Assembly: GCA_913055135.1 (NCBI GenBank)
Contig: CAJXJV010000105.1
Span: 1-5,358 of the forward strand
From: an uncultured Desulfurobacterium sp.
GTDB taxonomy: Bacteria > Aquificota > Aquificia > Desulfurobacteriales > Desulfurobacteriaceae
Direction: 5' to 3'
DNA length: 5,358 nt
Positions 1 to 5,305 of the stretch are shown one piece after another (the stretch's first letter is position 1; the number at the start of each line of letters is the position of its first letter). Below the pieces are notes generated by a model, which searched no databases, was not told where the DNA came from, and worked only from the letters and a program-made list of their open reading frames with translations. Both the position numbers and the translations under genes were made by a program.

Positions 1-837
1 AAAAGCTTTAACTGTATTGAAAAGGAGCATAGTTATCGTCATAGGGCCAACGCCACCGGGAACAGGCGTTATGGCCGAAGCCTTCTCTTTAACCCTTTCA
101 AAATCCACGTCACCGACTATTTTACCGTTTACTCTGCTAATGCCGATATCTATAACAACAGCCCCCTCTTTTACCATGTCTGCCTTTATAAGGTGGGGAA
201 CGCCCGTTGCAACGCAGAGGATATCTGCGTTTCTCGTGTAGTGGACGAGGTCATCTGTATAGATATGGCAGACAGAGACCGTTGCATTTGCGTTAAGGAG
301 CATATTGGCAAGGGGTTTTCCTACAATGTTACTGTGGCCTACCATGACGGCGTTTTTACCCTGTAACTCTATCCCGTACTCCTCAAAGAACTTCATAACT
401 CCCGCTGGAGTGCAGGGCATTAAACCCTCATCGTAGAGCCCAAGAACTGCCTTTCCAACGTTGACTGGATGAAAACCATCAACGTCCTTTTCAGGAGAGA
501 TGTAGTTAATAACCTCTCTGCACGAGAGATGCTTGGGAAGAGGGAGCTGAACAATTATTCCATCGACAGTTTCATCCTCGTTGAGCTTCCTGACAATGCT
601 ATTTAACTCCCCTTGCGTAATATTTGCAGGAAGTTTTTTATCAATCGACCTGATCCCAATCTTCTGACACGCCTTTATCTTGTTCCTGACGTAAATTTCA
701 CTTGCAGGGTCATTACCAACCAAAACTACCGCCAAAGCTGGTTCTCTACCTGATTTCTCTTTAAGTTCTTCAACCTCTCTTTTAAGTTGACCCCTAATCT
801 TCTCAGAAAGTGCCTTCCCATCTAATATAACTGCCAT
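1..837 (-). CDS. folD: Bifunctional methylenetetrahydrofolate dehydrogenase / methenyltetrahydrofolate cyclohydrolase (3' end cut by window)
   Basis: FolD interconverts 5,10-methylene-THF, 5,10-methenyl-THF and 10-formyl-THF with NAD(P) in the cytoplasm, feeding purine, fMet and one-carbon pathways. My translation gives 279 residues before the window edge. The family is usually about 285-290, so only a short C-terminal tail is missing. Visible signatures are the substrate/catalytic segment with Tyr49 and Lys53 (YVxxK), VQLPLP around 96-101 with Gln97, the KDVDGF block 117-122 with Asp120, PCTPAG 141-146, the Rossmann dinucleotide loop GHSNIVGKP 167-175, and the family fingerprint PVPGGVGPMT 258-267. 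His168 sits where many homologues have Arg, but this position varies in the family. The ATG start gives the canonical N-terminus MAVILDGKAL and is preceded by AGAGGAG five bases away. The gene begins inside the last 35 bases of the ymdB-family gene, so it is the fifth gene of the operon in view. Family assignment is near certain. Confidence 0.96.
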   Translation of the reverse strand, partial: MAVILDGKALSEKIRGQLKREVEELKEKSGREPALAVVLVGNDPASEIYVRNKIKACQKIGIRSIDKKLPANITQGELNSIVRKLNEDETVDGIIVQLPLPKHLSCREVINYISPEKDVDGFHPVNVGKAVLGLYDEGLMPCTPAGVMKFFEEYGIELQGKNAVMVGHSNIVGKPLANMLLNANATVSVCHIYTDDLVHYTRNADILCVATGVPHLIKADMVKEGAVVIDIGISRVNGKIVGDVDFERVKEKASAITPVPGGVGPMTITMLLFNTVKAF

Positions 838-1612
838 CTTCTCTCCTCTGGTAAACCTGAAAAATTCTCTCGAAGTTTACTACTTTTCCATCCTCACCCA
901 CTTCAAAGAGAACCCCGGAAACCTGAATCTTTTTCGGCTTTTCAGGTACTTTAAGCTTTACAGGAAGCTGCTTTACAAACCTGAATATTCCCTCTTCTTT
1001 TTCCATTCCAATAACCGTATCAACAGCTCCGCACATTCCAGCATCCGTTATGTAGAGGGTTCCTTCTGGAAGAAGTCTCAAATCTCCCGTCTGAACGTGG
1101 GTATGAGTTCCAAAGACTGCCGTTGCTCTGCCATCGGCATAGAAACCAAACGCCAACTTCTCTGAAGTGGCTTCAGCATGGAAATCCACAATAACAATAT
1201 CGGCTTCATTCTCCTCAACTATCCTGTCAAAGACGAAAAACGGGTTGTTCAGACATTCCATAAATACCCGTCCCATCAGACTGATAATGAGAACTTTTTT
1301 TCCTTTAACTTCAAGGATAATGTACCCTTTTCCGGGAGTACCCTCTGGATAGTTTGCTGGTCTCAAAATTTGATAGTTATCGATAAACTGATAGATTTCC
1401 TTCTTGTCAAAGGTGTGATTTCCACCTGTAAGAACATCAACACCGTAGGAGAAAAGTTTCTTTGCAACTTTTTCCGTTAACCCGAAACCGGCAGCACCGT
1501 TCTCGCCATTTGCTATACAGAGATCTATCTCTTTCCTGTTTTCCTCAAGCCACAGGTTGACTGCTCTTCTGCCCGGCCTTCCAACAATGTCTCCTAAGAA
1601 AGCTATTCGCAC
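803..1612 (-). CDS. ymdB: YmdB-family metallophosphoesterase (TIGR00282-type; probable 2',3'-cyclic nucleotide phosphodiesterase)
   Basis: The 269-residue protein matches the YmdB family of cytoplasmic calcineurin-like phosphoesterases. In Bacillus subtilis YmdB hydrolyses 2',3'-cyclic nucleotides and affects biofilm and motility gene expression; in other phyla the role is less clear. All expected metal-site residues are present: Asp8 in FLGDIVGRPG, Glu37/Asn38 in NGENGAAGFG, Asn65 and His66 in GGNHTFD, His145 in DFHAEATSEK, and His170 and His172 in GTHTHVQTGD. The downstream block YITDAGMCGAVDTVIGM (187-203) is also typical. Length is normal for the family. The start is GTG, chosen because the N-terminus RIAFLGD is canonical and GAGGAG lies eight bases upstream. 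It overlaps the coaE 3' end by 10 bases and its own last 11 codons overlap the start of folD in another frame. Family is certain; exact substrate in this organism is inferred. Confidence 0.93.
   Translation of the reverse strand: MRIAFLGDIVGRPGRRAVNLWLEENRKEIDLCIANGENGAAGFGLTEKVAKKLFSYGVDVLTGGNHTFDKKEIYQFIDNYQILRPANYPEGTPGKGYIILEVKGKKVLIISLMGRVFMECLNNPFFVFDRIVEENEADIVIVDFHAEATSEKLAFGFYADGRATAVFGTHTHVQTGDLRLLPEGTLYITDAGMCGAVDTVIGMEKEEGIFRFVKQLPVKLKVPEKPKKIQVSGVLFEVGEDGKVVNFERIFQVYQRREDGSYIRWEGTF
838..849 (-). promoter_or_regulatory. Shine-Dalgarno region for folD, inside the ymdB-family gene
   Basis: On the minus strand AGAGGAG occupies 843-849, five bases before the folD ATG at 837. It lies in coding sequence of the upstream gene and fixes the folD start despite the long overlap. 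This supports translational coupling. Confidence 0.8.
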
Positions 1613-2193
1613 TTTCTGAGCTCCTCTAAGTAGTGAATAAGACTTAAAATTTGATTCCTCAAATGTAACATATCTTTTGTGTTACATATCAGAAAGTCAG
1701 AGTATTTTAACTTTTCTCTGTAGGGAAGCTGAAAGGAATCTCTCCTGATTGCTTCTTTCAAGCCAAACTTCTTTGAAGCTCTCAAAAGCCTCTGTCCTCT
1801 GTAGGCAAAAACAGTAACGATGAAATCAAATAAGCGTTGCCAACCATATTCAACAAGAACAGCTGCCTCAACAAAAACAATCTGGTTACGGTAAGCAGTC
1901 TTTATCGATTCTATCTCTTCCACAATCAAGGGATGGGTTATTGAGGTCAGTTCTTCTAACTTCTTTTTGTCGGAAAAAACGATTGAAGCAAGTCTTTTAG
2001 TATCTATTTCTCCTTTTTCTGTGAGAATCTGCCTCCCAAACTTTTCCAAAACGGCGTCATATCCCTTTTGACCTCTCAACAGAACTTTCTTCCCTATTTC
2101 ATCGGCATTGAAGACTTTATAACCAGCATCTGAAAGAAACTTTGAAACTGTGGACTTTCCGGAACCTATATTTCCCGTTATTCCGATAAGCAC
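1603..2193 (-). CDS. coaE: Dephospho-CoA kinase
   Basis: CoaE phosphorylates the 3'-OH of dephospho-CoA with ATP, the last step of coenzyme A synthesis, in the cytoplasm. The 196-residue length is normal. Visible features are the Walker A loop GNIGSGKST at 7-15 with Lys13, the NAD triplet 29-31 where most homologues read DAD (the second Asp, Asp31, aligning with E. coli Asp33, is kept), the acceptor-side segment KFGRQILTEKGEID around 51-64, ITHP 85-88, the lid region with Arg135 and Arg138, and SDFLICN 165-171 matching the family's AD-x-V-I-x-N ending. The start is GTG, sharing one base with the TAG stop of the permease gene (TAGTG). GGGAG lies seven bases upstream. The first residues LIGITG begin directly at the P-loop strand, as expected. 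It overlaps the downstream ymdB-family gene by 10 bases. Family assignment is near certain. Confidence 0.96.
   Translation of the reverse strand: MLIGITGNIGSGKSTVSKFLSDAGYKVFNADEIGKKVLLRGQKGYDAVLEKFGRQILTEKGEIDTKRLASIVFSDKKKLEELTSITHPLIVEEIESIKTAYRNQIVFVEAAVLVEYGWQRLFDFIVTVFAYRGQRLLRASKKFGLKEAIRRDSFQLPYREKLKYSDFLICNTKDMLHLRNQILSLIHYLEELRKCE
1663..1687. repeat. Perfect 8-base inverted repeat inside the coaE 3' region
   Basis: ATGTAACA at 1663-1670 is the exact reverse complement of TGTTACAT at 1680-1687, with a 9-base loop. In coaE mRNA this could form a small A/U-rich hairpin about 60-85 bases before the coaE stop. No U-run follows, so it is not an intrinsic terminator. It lies over codons around conserved Asn171, so coding constraint alone may explain part of it. 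Confidence 0.4.
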
Positions 2194-3233
2194 TACACGG
2201 CTCCCTTCTTCTCTATAAAGGTCTCAAACACTGGAACAATCATAACCGCAACTGGAACCGCTATGATAATACCTAAAAGTCCCCCATAGTAACCACCTAT
2301 AAATATCGAGAGAAGAACAAGGAGAGGATTAATACCTGTAGTCCTGCTCATGACAATAGGATAAATGAGATTTTCTATTCCAACCTCGGTGAGAAAAACG
2401 ATTAACACTCCTACAACATAGGTGAACTCACCATTGTCAAAGATTGCCAGTAGGATAGATGGAACTAAACCTGAGAAAAAGCCCACATAGGGAATCATAT
2501 TGAGAACTCCGGCAACAAAACCAATTAAAAAGGAGTACTTTATACCAACAAAATACAAACCAAGAGCTACATAGAACCCAACAAACGTTGCAACTGCCAT
2601 CTGACCTATAAGATAGCTTGAGAGGGAATCGTGAACTCTATTCAGAAGAACATGGAGATCATCTCTAATGTGTACAGGTGCTATCGTCAAATAGAGCTCC
2701 TTAATTTTTCTGGCGTTCACGAGTAGATAGTAGGTTATTAACGGAACAAGAACAATATTCAACAACACATTAAACGCAGAGAAAACCCCCGAAAACAACC
2801 TCTGGATAATGTCTCCAACCGGAAGAGATCCAAGCTGGGAATAAGCACTCTTAATCAACGTCTGGAGTGTGGAAGTATCAAAATGAAACTTCTTTAAGAA
2901 ATGTTCCCCTAAGAACTTGTAGATAAAGGCATCAAGCCTTTTCATCAGCTCAGGAAGGAATTTAATAAAACTTTGAACCTGAGCTATAACCGTTGGCAAA
3001 ATTATGAAAAGAGCTATCAATACCAGTAGAAAAATGGAAAAGAGAGTTAAAATGGCCGAAATCCTCTGCTTATCACCCGTGAGATTCTGAAAGAATCTGA
3101 AGAGCGGATAGGAAACATAAGCAACAGCCGAGCCAATAAAAAAAGGCATAATAGCAGACTTCATTAAAAATAGAACAACTATCAGGAAAACCAATGAAGA
3201 AAGGAAAAACAGCTCAGTCAGATATTTTTTCAC
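2193..3233 (-). CDS. AI-2E family (UPF0118) integral membrane transporter-like protein
   Basis: The 346-residue polytopic inner-membrane protein has the layout of the AI-2E/UPF0118 family. Hydrophobic segments lie roughly at 8-24, 26-44, 58-80, 150-172, 210-230, 233-262, 270-285 and 302-336, with a long soluble stretch at about 82-148 between the third and fourth. Family hallmarks are YLIGQ 207-211, the NMIPYVGFFSG block 245-255, NPLLVLLSIFIGG 302-314 and GLLGIIIAVPVA 318-329. Members include the E. coli TqsA exporter and others reported as ion or small-molecule transporters; the name does not establish autoinducer-2 transport here, and no lux genes are in view. The start is GTG with GGGAG seven bases upstream, overlapping pgsA by 20 bases. 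It ends in TAG, whose G is the first base of coaE. Position between pgsA and coaE suggests co-expression, not a shared pathway. Family is secure; substrate unknown. Confidence 0.9.
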   Translation of the reverse strand: MKKYLTELFFLSSLVFLIVVLFLMKSAIMPFFIGSAVAYVSYPLFRFFQNLTGDKQRISAILTLFSIFLLVLIALFIILPTVIAQVQSFIKFLPELMKRLDAFIYKFLGEHFLKKFHFDTSTLQTLIKSAYSQLGSLPVGDIIQRLFSGVFSAFNVLLNIVLVPLITYYLLVNARKIKELYLTIAPVHIRDDLHVLLNRVHDSLSSYLIGQMAVATFVGFYVALGLYFVGIKYSFLIGFVAGVLNMIPYVGFFSGLVPSILLAIFDNGEFTYVVGVLIVFLTEVGIENLIYPIVMSRTTGINPLLVLLSIFIGGYYGGLLGIIIAVPVAVMIVPVFETFIEKKGAV

Positions 3234-3765
3234 TGTTTAACTCCCGTATCCCCAGAATGCTGTAGCTGACAGCAGAAAGTACAGTTAAGAAAGCCGTTAT
3301 CATATAAACTATTTTAATACACAGAGAAGGGCATATCTGATAGTTCAGATTCAGAAGAGTGATGAAAATAGTAAAAAACTGAAAGAAAGCTGTCATTTTT
3401 CCAATTAAAGTAGGCTTTATCCTGCTTATCTTTCCAAAAGTAGCCAAAAGCCATCCACCTACAAGGATTATTATATCTCTACTGATGACAAAGACCGTTA
3501 ACCAAACCGGAATAATTCTGTCCACGTAAGAAAGCAGAATAAATCCAGAATTTATAAGTGCCTTATCAGCAAGTGGATCCAGAATGACTCCAAGGGTTGT
3601 AACCTGATTCAACCGTCTGGCAAGAAAACCATCAAGTGCATCACTAACCGCAGCTACCAGAAAGATAAATAGTGCCAGCTTGAAATTCCTGTAAAAAACA
3701 GCCATAATGAAGAGAGGCACCAAGAATCCTCTAATGAGCGTTATAACGTTTGGAACATTTACCAT
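3214..3765 (-). CDS. pgsA: CDP-alcohol phosphatidyltransferase, probably CDP-diacylglycerol--glycerol-3-phosphate 3-phosphatidyltransferase
   Basis: This inner-membrane enzyme probably makes phosphatidylglycerophosphate from CDP-diacylglycerol and glycerol-3-phosphate, the committed step to phosphatidylglycerol. The 183-residue product carries the complete family signature D-x2-D-G-x2-A-R-x8-G-x3-D-x3-D as Asp42, Asp45, Gly46, Ala49, Arg50, Gly59, Asp63 and Asp67. About six hydrophobic segments lie near 8-24, 29-44, 69-80, 84-108, 123-140 and 149-171, and the segment KPTLIGKMTAFFQ (117-129) is typical. The N-terminus MVNVPNVITLIRG matches PgsA proteins and argues for PgsA over the serine-transferring relative PssA. 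I chose this ATG because GGGGAG lies five bases upstream. The frame stays open 108 bases further, but that would run across the nadC start and add a charged, non-homologous tail. It is first in the five-gene minus-strand operon and overlaps the next gene by 20 bases. Family certain, substrate likely. Confidence 0.9.
   Translation of the reverse strand: MVNVPNVITLIRGFLVPLFIMAVFYRNFKLALFIFLVAAVSDALDGFLARRLNQVTTLGVILDPLADKALINSGFILLSYVDRIIPVWLTVFVISRDIIILVGGWLLATFGKISRIKPTLIGKMTAFFQFFTIFITLLNLNYQICPSLCIKIVYMITAFLTVLSAVSYSILGIRELNSEKISD
3680..3708 (+). promoter_or_regulatory. Candidate sigma70-type promoter for nadC-cvpA, inside pgsA
   Basis: TTGAAA at 3680-3685 (5 of 6 to the -35 consensus) is followed after exactly 17 bases by CATAAT at 3703-3708 (5 of 6 to the -10 consensus). 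Transcription would begin near 3715, giving a leader of about 70 bases before the nadC ATG. It lies in the opposing pgsA coding sequence, where a nadC promoter must be because the intergenic gap is only 22 bases. Judged by eye only; chance matches occur in A/T-rich DNA. Confidence 0.4.
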
Positions 3766-3770
3766 ACCAT

Positions 3771-3776
3771 CTCCCC
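3771..3776 (-). promoter_or_regulatory. Shine-Dalgarno sequence of pgsA
   Basis: GGGGAG on the minus strand, five bases before the pgsA ATG at 3765. It decides the start in favour of the 183-residue protein over a longer open frame. Two bases separate it from the nadC ribosome-binding site on the other strand. Confidence 0.75.
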
Positions 3777-3778
3777 AT

Positions 3779-3783
3779 GGAGG
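3779..3783 (+). promoter_or_regulatory. Shine-Dalgarno sequence of nadC
   Basis: GGAGG lies four bases before the nadC ATG at 3788, a slightly short but acceptable spacing. An ATG at 3784 is closer but runs into TAA after two codons, so 3788 is the working start. Confidence 0.75.
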
Positions 3784-3787
3784 ATGA

Positions 3788-4630
3788 ATGAATAAGATAT
3801 ACCTCGAAAAGGCAATTTTATCCTTTTTAGAGGAAGATTTAGCCCTTTCTGGAGACCTCACTACCGCATCCATTGAAGATAGGAAATCAGCAGCGGAAGT
3901 TATCGCAAAAGAAGACTTTATTCTATGTGGTATTCCGTTTTTTGAAACTGTTTTCAGACTTTATGATAATAACACAACGTTTGAATGGAAAAAAAGAGAG
4001 GGAGAAGAGATTTCAGGTGGTGAAGTCATCGGAAAAGTATATGGAAACATTAAAACCTTACTGACGTGTGAAAGAACAGCCTTAAACATCCTTCAGAAAT
4101 TATCAGGAATAGCAACTGAAACGAGAAAATACATAAACCTGCTGAAAGGTTCAAAAGTTAAGCTGCTCGATACGAGAAAAACCACTCCCGGCTTGAGACA
4201 CTTTGAAAAGTATGCAACGAAAATAGGTGGAGCCTGTAACCATCGAATGGGACTCTACGATGCAGTAATGATAAAAGACAACCACATTAAAGCATTCGGA
4301 GGAGTAATACCCGCTGTTAAATCGGTTGCTTCTTCAATTCCCGTAACTACAAAGATCGAAGTCGAAGTAGAAAATGAAAAGCAGTTAGAAGAGGTAATAC
4401 AGGTTATTGAGCTTGTTGACATCGTCATGCTTGATAACTGGGATATCGATAAGGTAGAGAATGCAGCTTTGAAATTAAAGAGTGCAAAAAGTTCCATTAA
4501 AGTTGAGGTATCCGGAAACATAACAATTGAGAAAATTAGAGAACTCAAAGAAAAACCTATAGATTTTATATCCACGAGTAAAGTAATAACCGGAGCAAGA
4601 TGGATTGATATAAGCATGGAGATTCTATGA
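3788..4630 (+). CDS. nadC: Nicotinate-nucleotide pyrophosphorylase (quinolinate phosphoribosyltransferase, carboxylating)
   Basis: NadC converts quinolinate and PRPP to nicotinate mononucleotide, CO2 and pyrophosphate in de novo NAD synthesis. The 280-residue protein has the normal length and two-domain order. The N-terminal alpha/beta sandwich includes EDLALSGDLTT (15-25) and ERTALNILQKLSGIAT (95-110). The barrel carries DTRKTTPGLR 128-137, Lys141, GGACNHRMGLYD 147-158, KDNH 163-166 with Lys163, EVEVE 191-195 in part, MLDN 214-217 and SGNI 242-245. The usual late motif G-x-L-T-H is altered: residues 264-268 read SKVIT, so the expected Gly and His are Ser264 and Thr268 in an ungapped alignment, while DIS (274-276) is kept. 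The start ATG has GGAGG four bases upstream. It is divergent from pgsA by 22 bases and its TGA overlaps the downstream ATG by four bases. No nadA or nadB is in view. Family near certain. Confidence 0.95.
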   Translation: MNKIYLEKAILSFLEEDLALSGDLTTASIEDRKSAAEVIAKEDFILCGIPFFETVFRLYDNNTTFEWKKREGEEISGGEVIGKVYGNIKTLLTCERTALNILQKLSGIATETRKYINLLKGSKVKLLDTRKTTPGLRHFEKYATKIGGACNHRMGLYDAVMIKDNHIKAFGGVIPAVKSVASSIPVTTKIEVEVENEKQLEEVIQVIELVDIVMLDNWDIDKVENAALKLKSAKSSIKVEVSGNITIEKIRELKEKPIDFISTSKVITGARWIDISMEIL

Positions 4631-5238
4631 ACTTACCTCCCTTCAATGTTCTCGATGGATTAATAGTAATTACACTTGGATGGAACTTTATAAGAGGATT
4701 CAACAAAGGATTTGTAGAGGAAATTCTTTCACTGATAGGCATCGTAATAAGCCTTTTTCTGGCTTTAAACTTCTCTCACCACATTGCAAATTTACTGCTA
4801 AGTACTAAACAACCCGATTCAACTACGATAGCTATTGTTGGCTTTGGAATTTACCTTATCTCTTTTCTGGTGTTCAAATACTTTGCCTTTAGTATCAATA
4901 AGCAACTTCAGAAAACTCCATTCGGAATGCTCAACAACCTGTTAGGATTTCTTTTCGGCATTTTCAGAGGTGTAGCAATAGCTTCAATTTTTGTCCTGGG
5001 ATTAGCTTTTATTGCTCCGGAAAGCTACCTGATAAAGAAAAGTTACTTAGGTGGATTGACTGTTCCTGTAATAGATAAAGCTTTTACATTTATGCCTGAA
5101 AAAACCCGAGAGCAACTTGAAGACAACTGGAAAACAGCAAGAAGCTATTTAATTAAGAACTTAGAGGAATGGAAAAACAAGGAAAAATCTCAATATAGTT
5201 TTAGAATCAGAAACAAGGATTTTCTAACGTCCTCGTAG
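4627..5238 (+). CDS. CvpA-family inner-membrane protein
   Basis: A 203-residue membrane protein with the architecture of the CvpA family (named for colicin V production). Members have a short N-terminus containing a conserved Asp, about four transmembrane segments and a late G-x-x-x-G-x-x-R-G motif. Here NVLDGLIV is at 7-14, GFNKGFVEEI at 24-33, hydrophobic segments lie at about 8-24, 33-50, 67-89 and 105-130, and NLLGFLFGIFRG (104-115) is the strongest match. The last 70 residues are soluble and highly charged, with a Lys/Glu-rich stretch at about 157-190. Biochemical function is unsettled; homologues have been linked to colicin V export, envelope homeostasis and purine-operon context. The ATG overlaps the nadC stop as ATGA, with GGAG five bases upstream inside nadC, so the two are co-translated. 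Family fairly secure; role unknown. Confidence 0.85.
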   Translation: MNLPPFNVLDGLIVITLGWNFIRGFNKGFVEEILSLIGIVISLFLALNFSHHIANLLLSTKQPDSTTIAIVGFGIYLISFLVFKYFAFSINKQLQKTPFGMLNNLLGFLFGIFRGVAIASIFVLGLAFIAPESYLIKKSYLGGLTVPVIDKAFTFMPEKTREQLEDNWKTARSYLIKNLEEWKNKEKSQYSFRIRNKDFLTSS

Positions 5239-5266
5239 AAAAAAAGCAGAAAAAAGAACTATTCAG
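5239..5266 (+). promoter_or_regulatory. A-rich tract, possible UP element
   Basis: Directly after the cvpA-family stop comes a run of eight A residues, then GCAG and another A-run ending near 5256. Such tracts upstream of a -10 element can contact the RNA polymerase alpha subunit. I see no hairpin before it, so it is not an intrinsic terminator for the nadC operon on this strand. Functional assignment is an inference. Confidence 0.3.
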
Positions 5267-5275
5267 TGGTAAAAT
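5267..5275 (+). promoter_or_regulatory. Candidate extended -10 promoter for the right-edge gene
   Basis: TGGTAAAAT reads as an extended -10 element: TGN followed by TAAAAT, five of six matches to TATAAT. No convincing -35 lies 16-18 bases upstream, which is typical of extended -10 promoters. Transcription would start near 5282, leaving a leader of about 24 bases that holds the Shine-Dalgarno sequence. The -10 lies in a perfect 10-base palindrome, TAAAATTTTA, at 5270-5279. Confidence 0.4.
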
Positions 5276-5292
5276 TTTAACTAAACTTTTTT

Positions 5293-5299
5293 AAGGAGG
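5293..5299 (+). promoter_or_regulatory. Strong Shine-Dalgarno sequence of the right-edge gene
   Basis: AAGGAGG, the full core complement of the 16S rRNA 3' end, lies six bases before the ATG at 5306. It is the strongest ribosome-binding site in the window and suggests a well-translated product. Confidence 0.8.
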
Positions 5300-5305
5300 G
5301 GAATT

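Noticed and set aside
17..241. 74-codon plus-strand open frame at the left edge
   Set aside because: It is antisense to the well-conserved C-terminal part of folD, including the PGGVGPMT fingerprint, so it is a shadow.
1167..1480. Two plus-strand open frames (61 and 100 codons) within the ymdB-family gene
   Set aside because: Both are antisense to clear coding sequence of a conserved phosphoesterase and show no recognisable protein features.
2193..3233. Quorum-sensing system suggested by the AI-2E family name
   Set aside because: The family name is historical and covers transporters of varied function; no luxS, lsr or other signalling gene is in the window.
3739..3748. Perfect palindrome CGTTATAACG between the candidate nadC promoter and its start, possible operator
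   Set aside because: It encodes the highly conserved N-V-I-T-L segment of PgsA, so coding constraint is enough to explain it; one short palindrome is weak evidence.
3775..3780. CCATGG palindrome between the two Shine-Dalgarno sequences as a regulator site
   Set aside because: Symmetry breaks beyond six bases, and the two opposed ribosome-binding sites account for the pattern.
3766..3873. Upstream 36-codon extension of the pgsA reading frame on the minus strand
   Set aside because: It crosses the nadC start, adds a charged segment unlike PgsA N-termini, and the ATG at 3765 has its own GGGGAG and gives the canonical MVNVPNVITLIR start.
3873..4064. 63-codon plus-strand frame inside nadC
   Set aside because: Same strand but wrong frame within nadC; composition is Lys-rich and no ribosome-binding site or family signal supports it.
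4255..4617. 120-codon open frame antisense to nadC
   Set aside because: It lies wholly within the strongly conserved nadC gene, has Ser/Thr/Ile-rich low-complexity composition typical of an antisense shadow, and resembles no family I know.
5239..5256. A-rich run after the cvpA-family stop as a transcription terminator
   Set aside because: No G/C-rich hairpin precedes it, and the run is A on the coding strand, not T. As a minus-strand terminator it would need a hairpin on its right side, and I see none.
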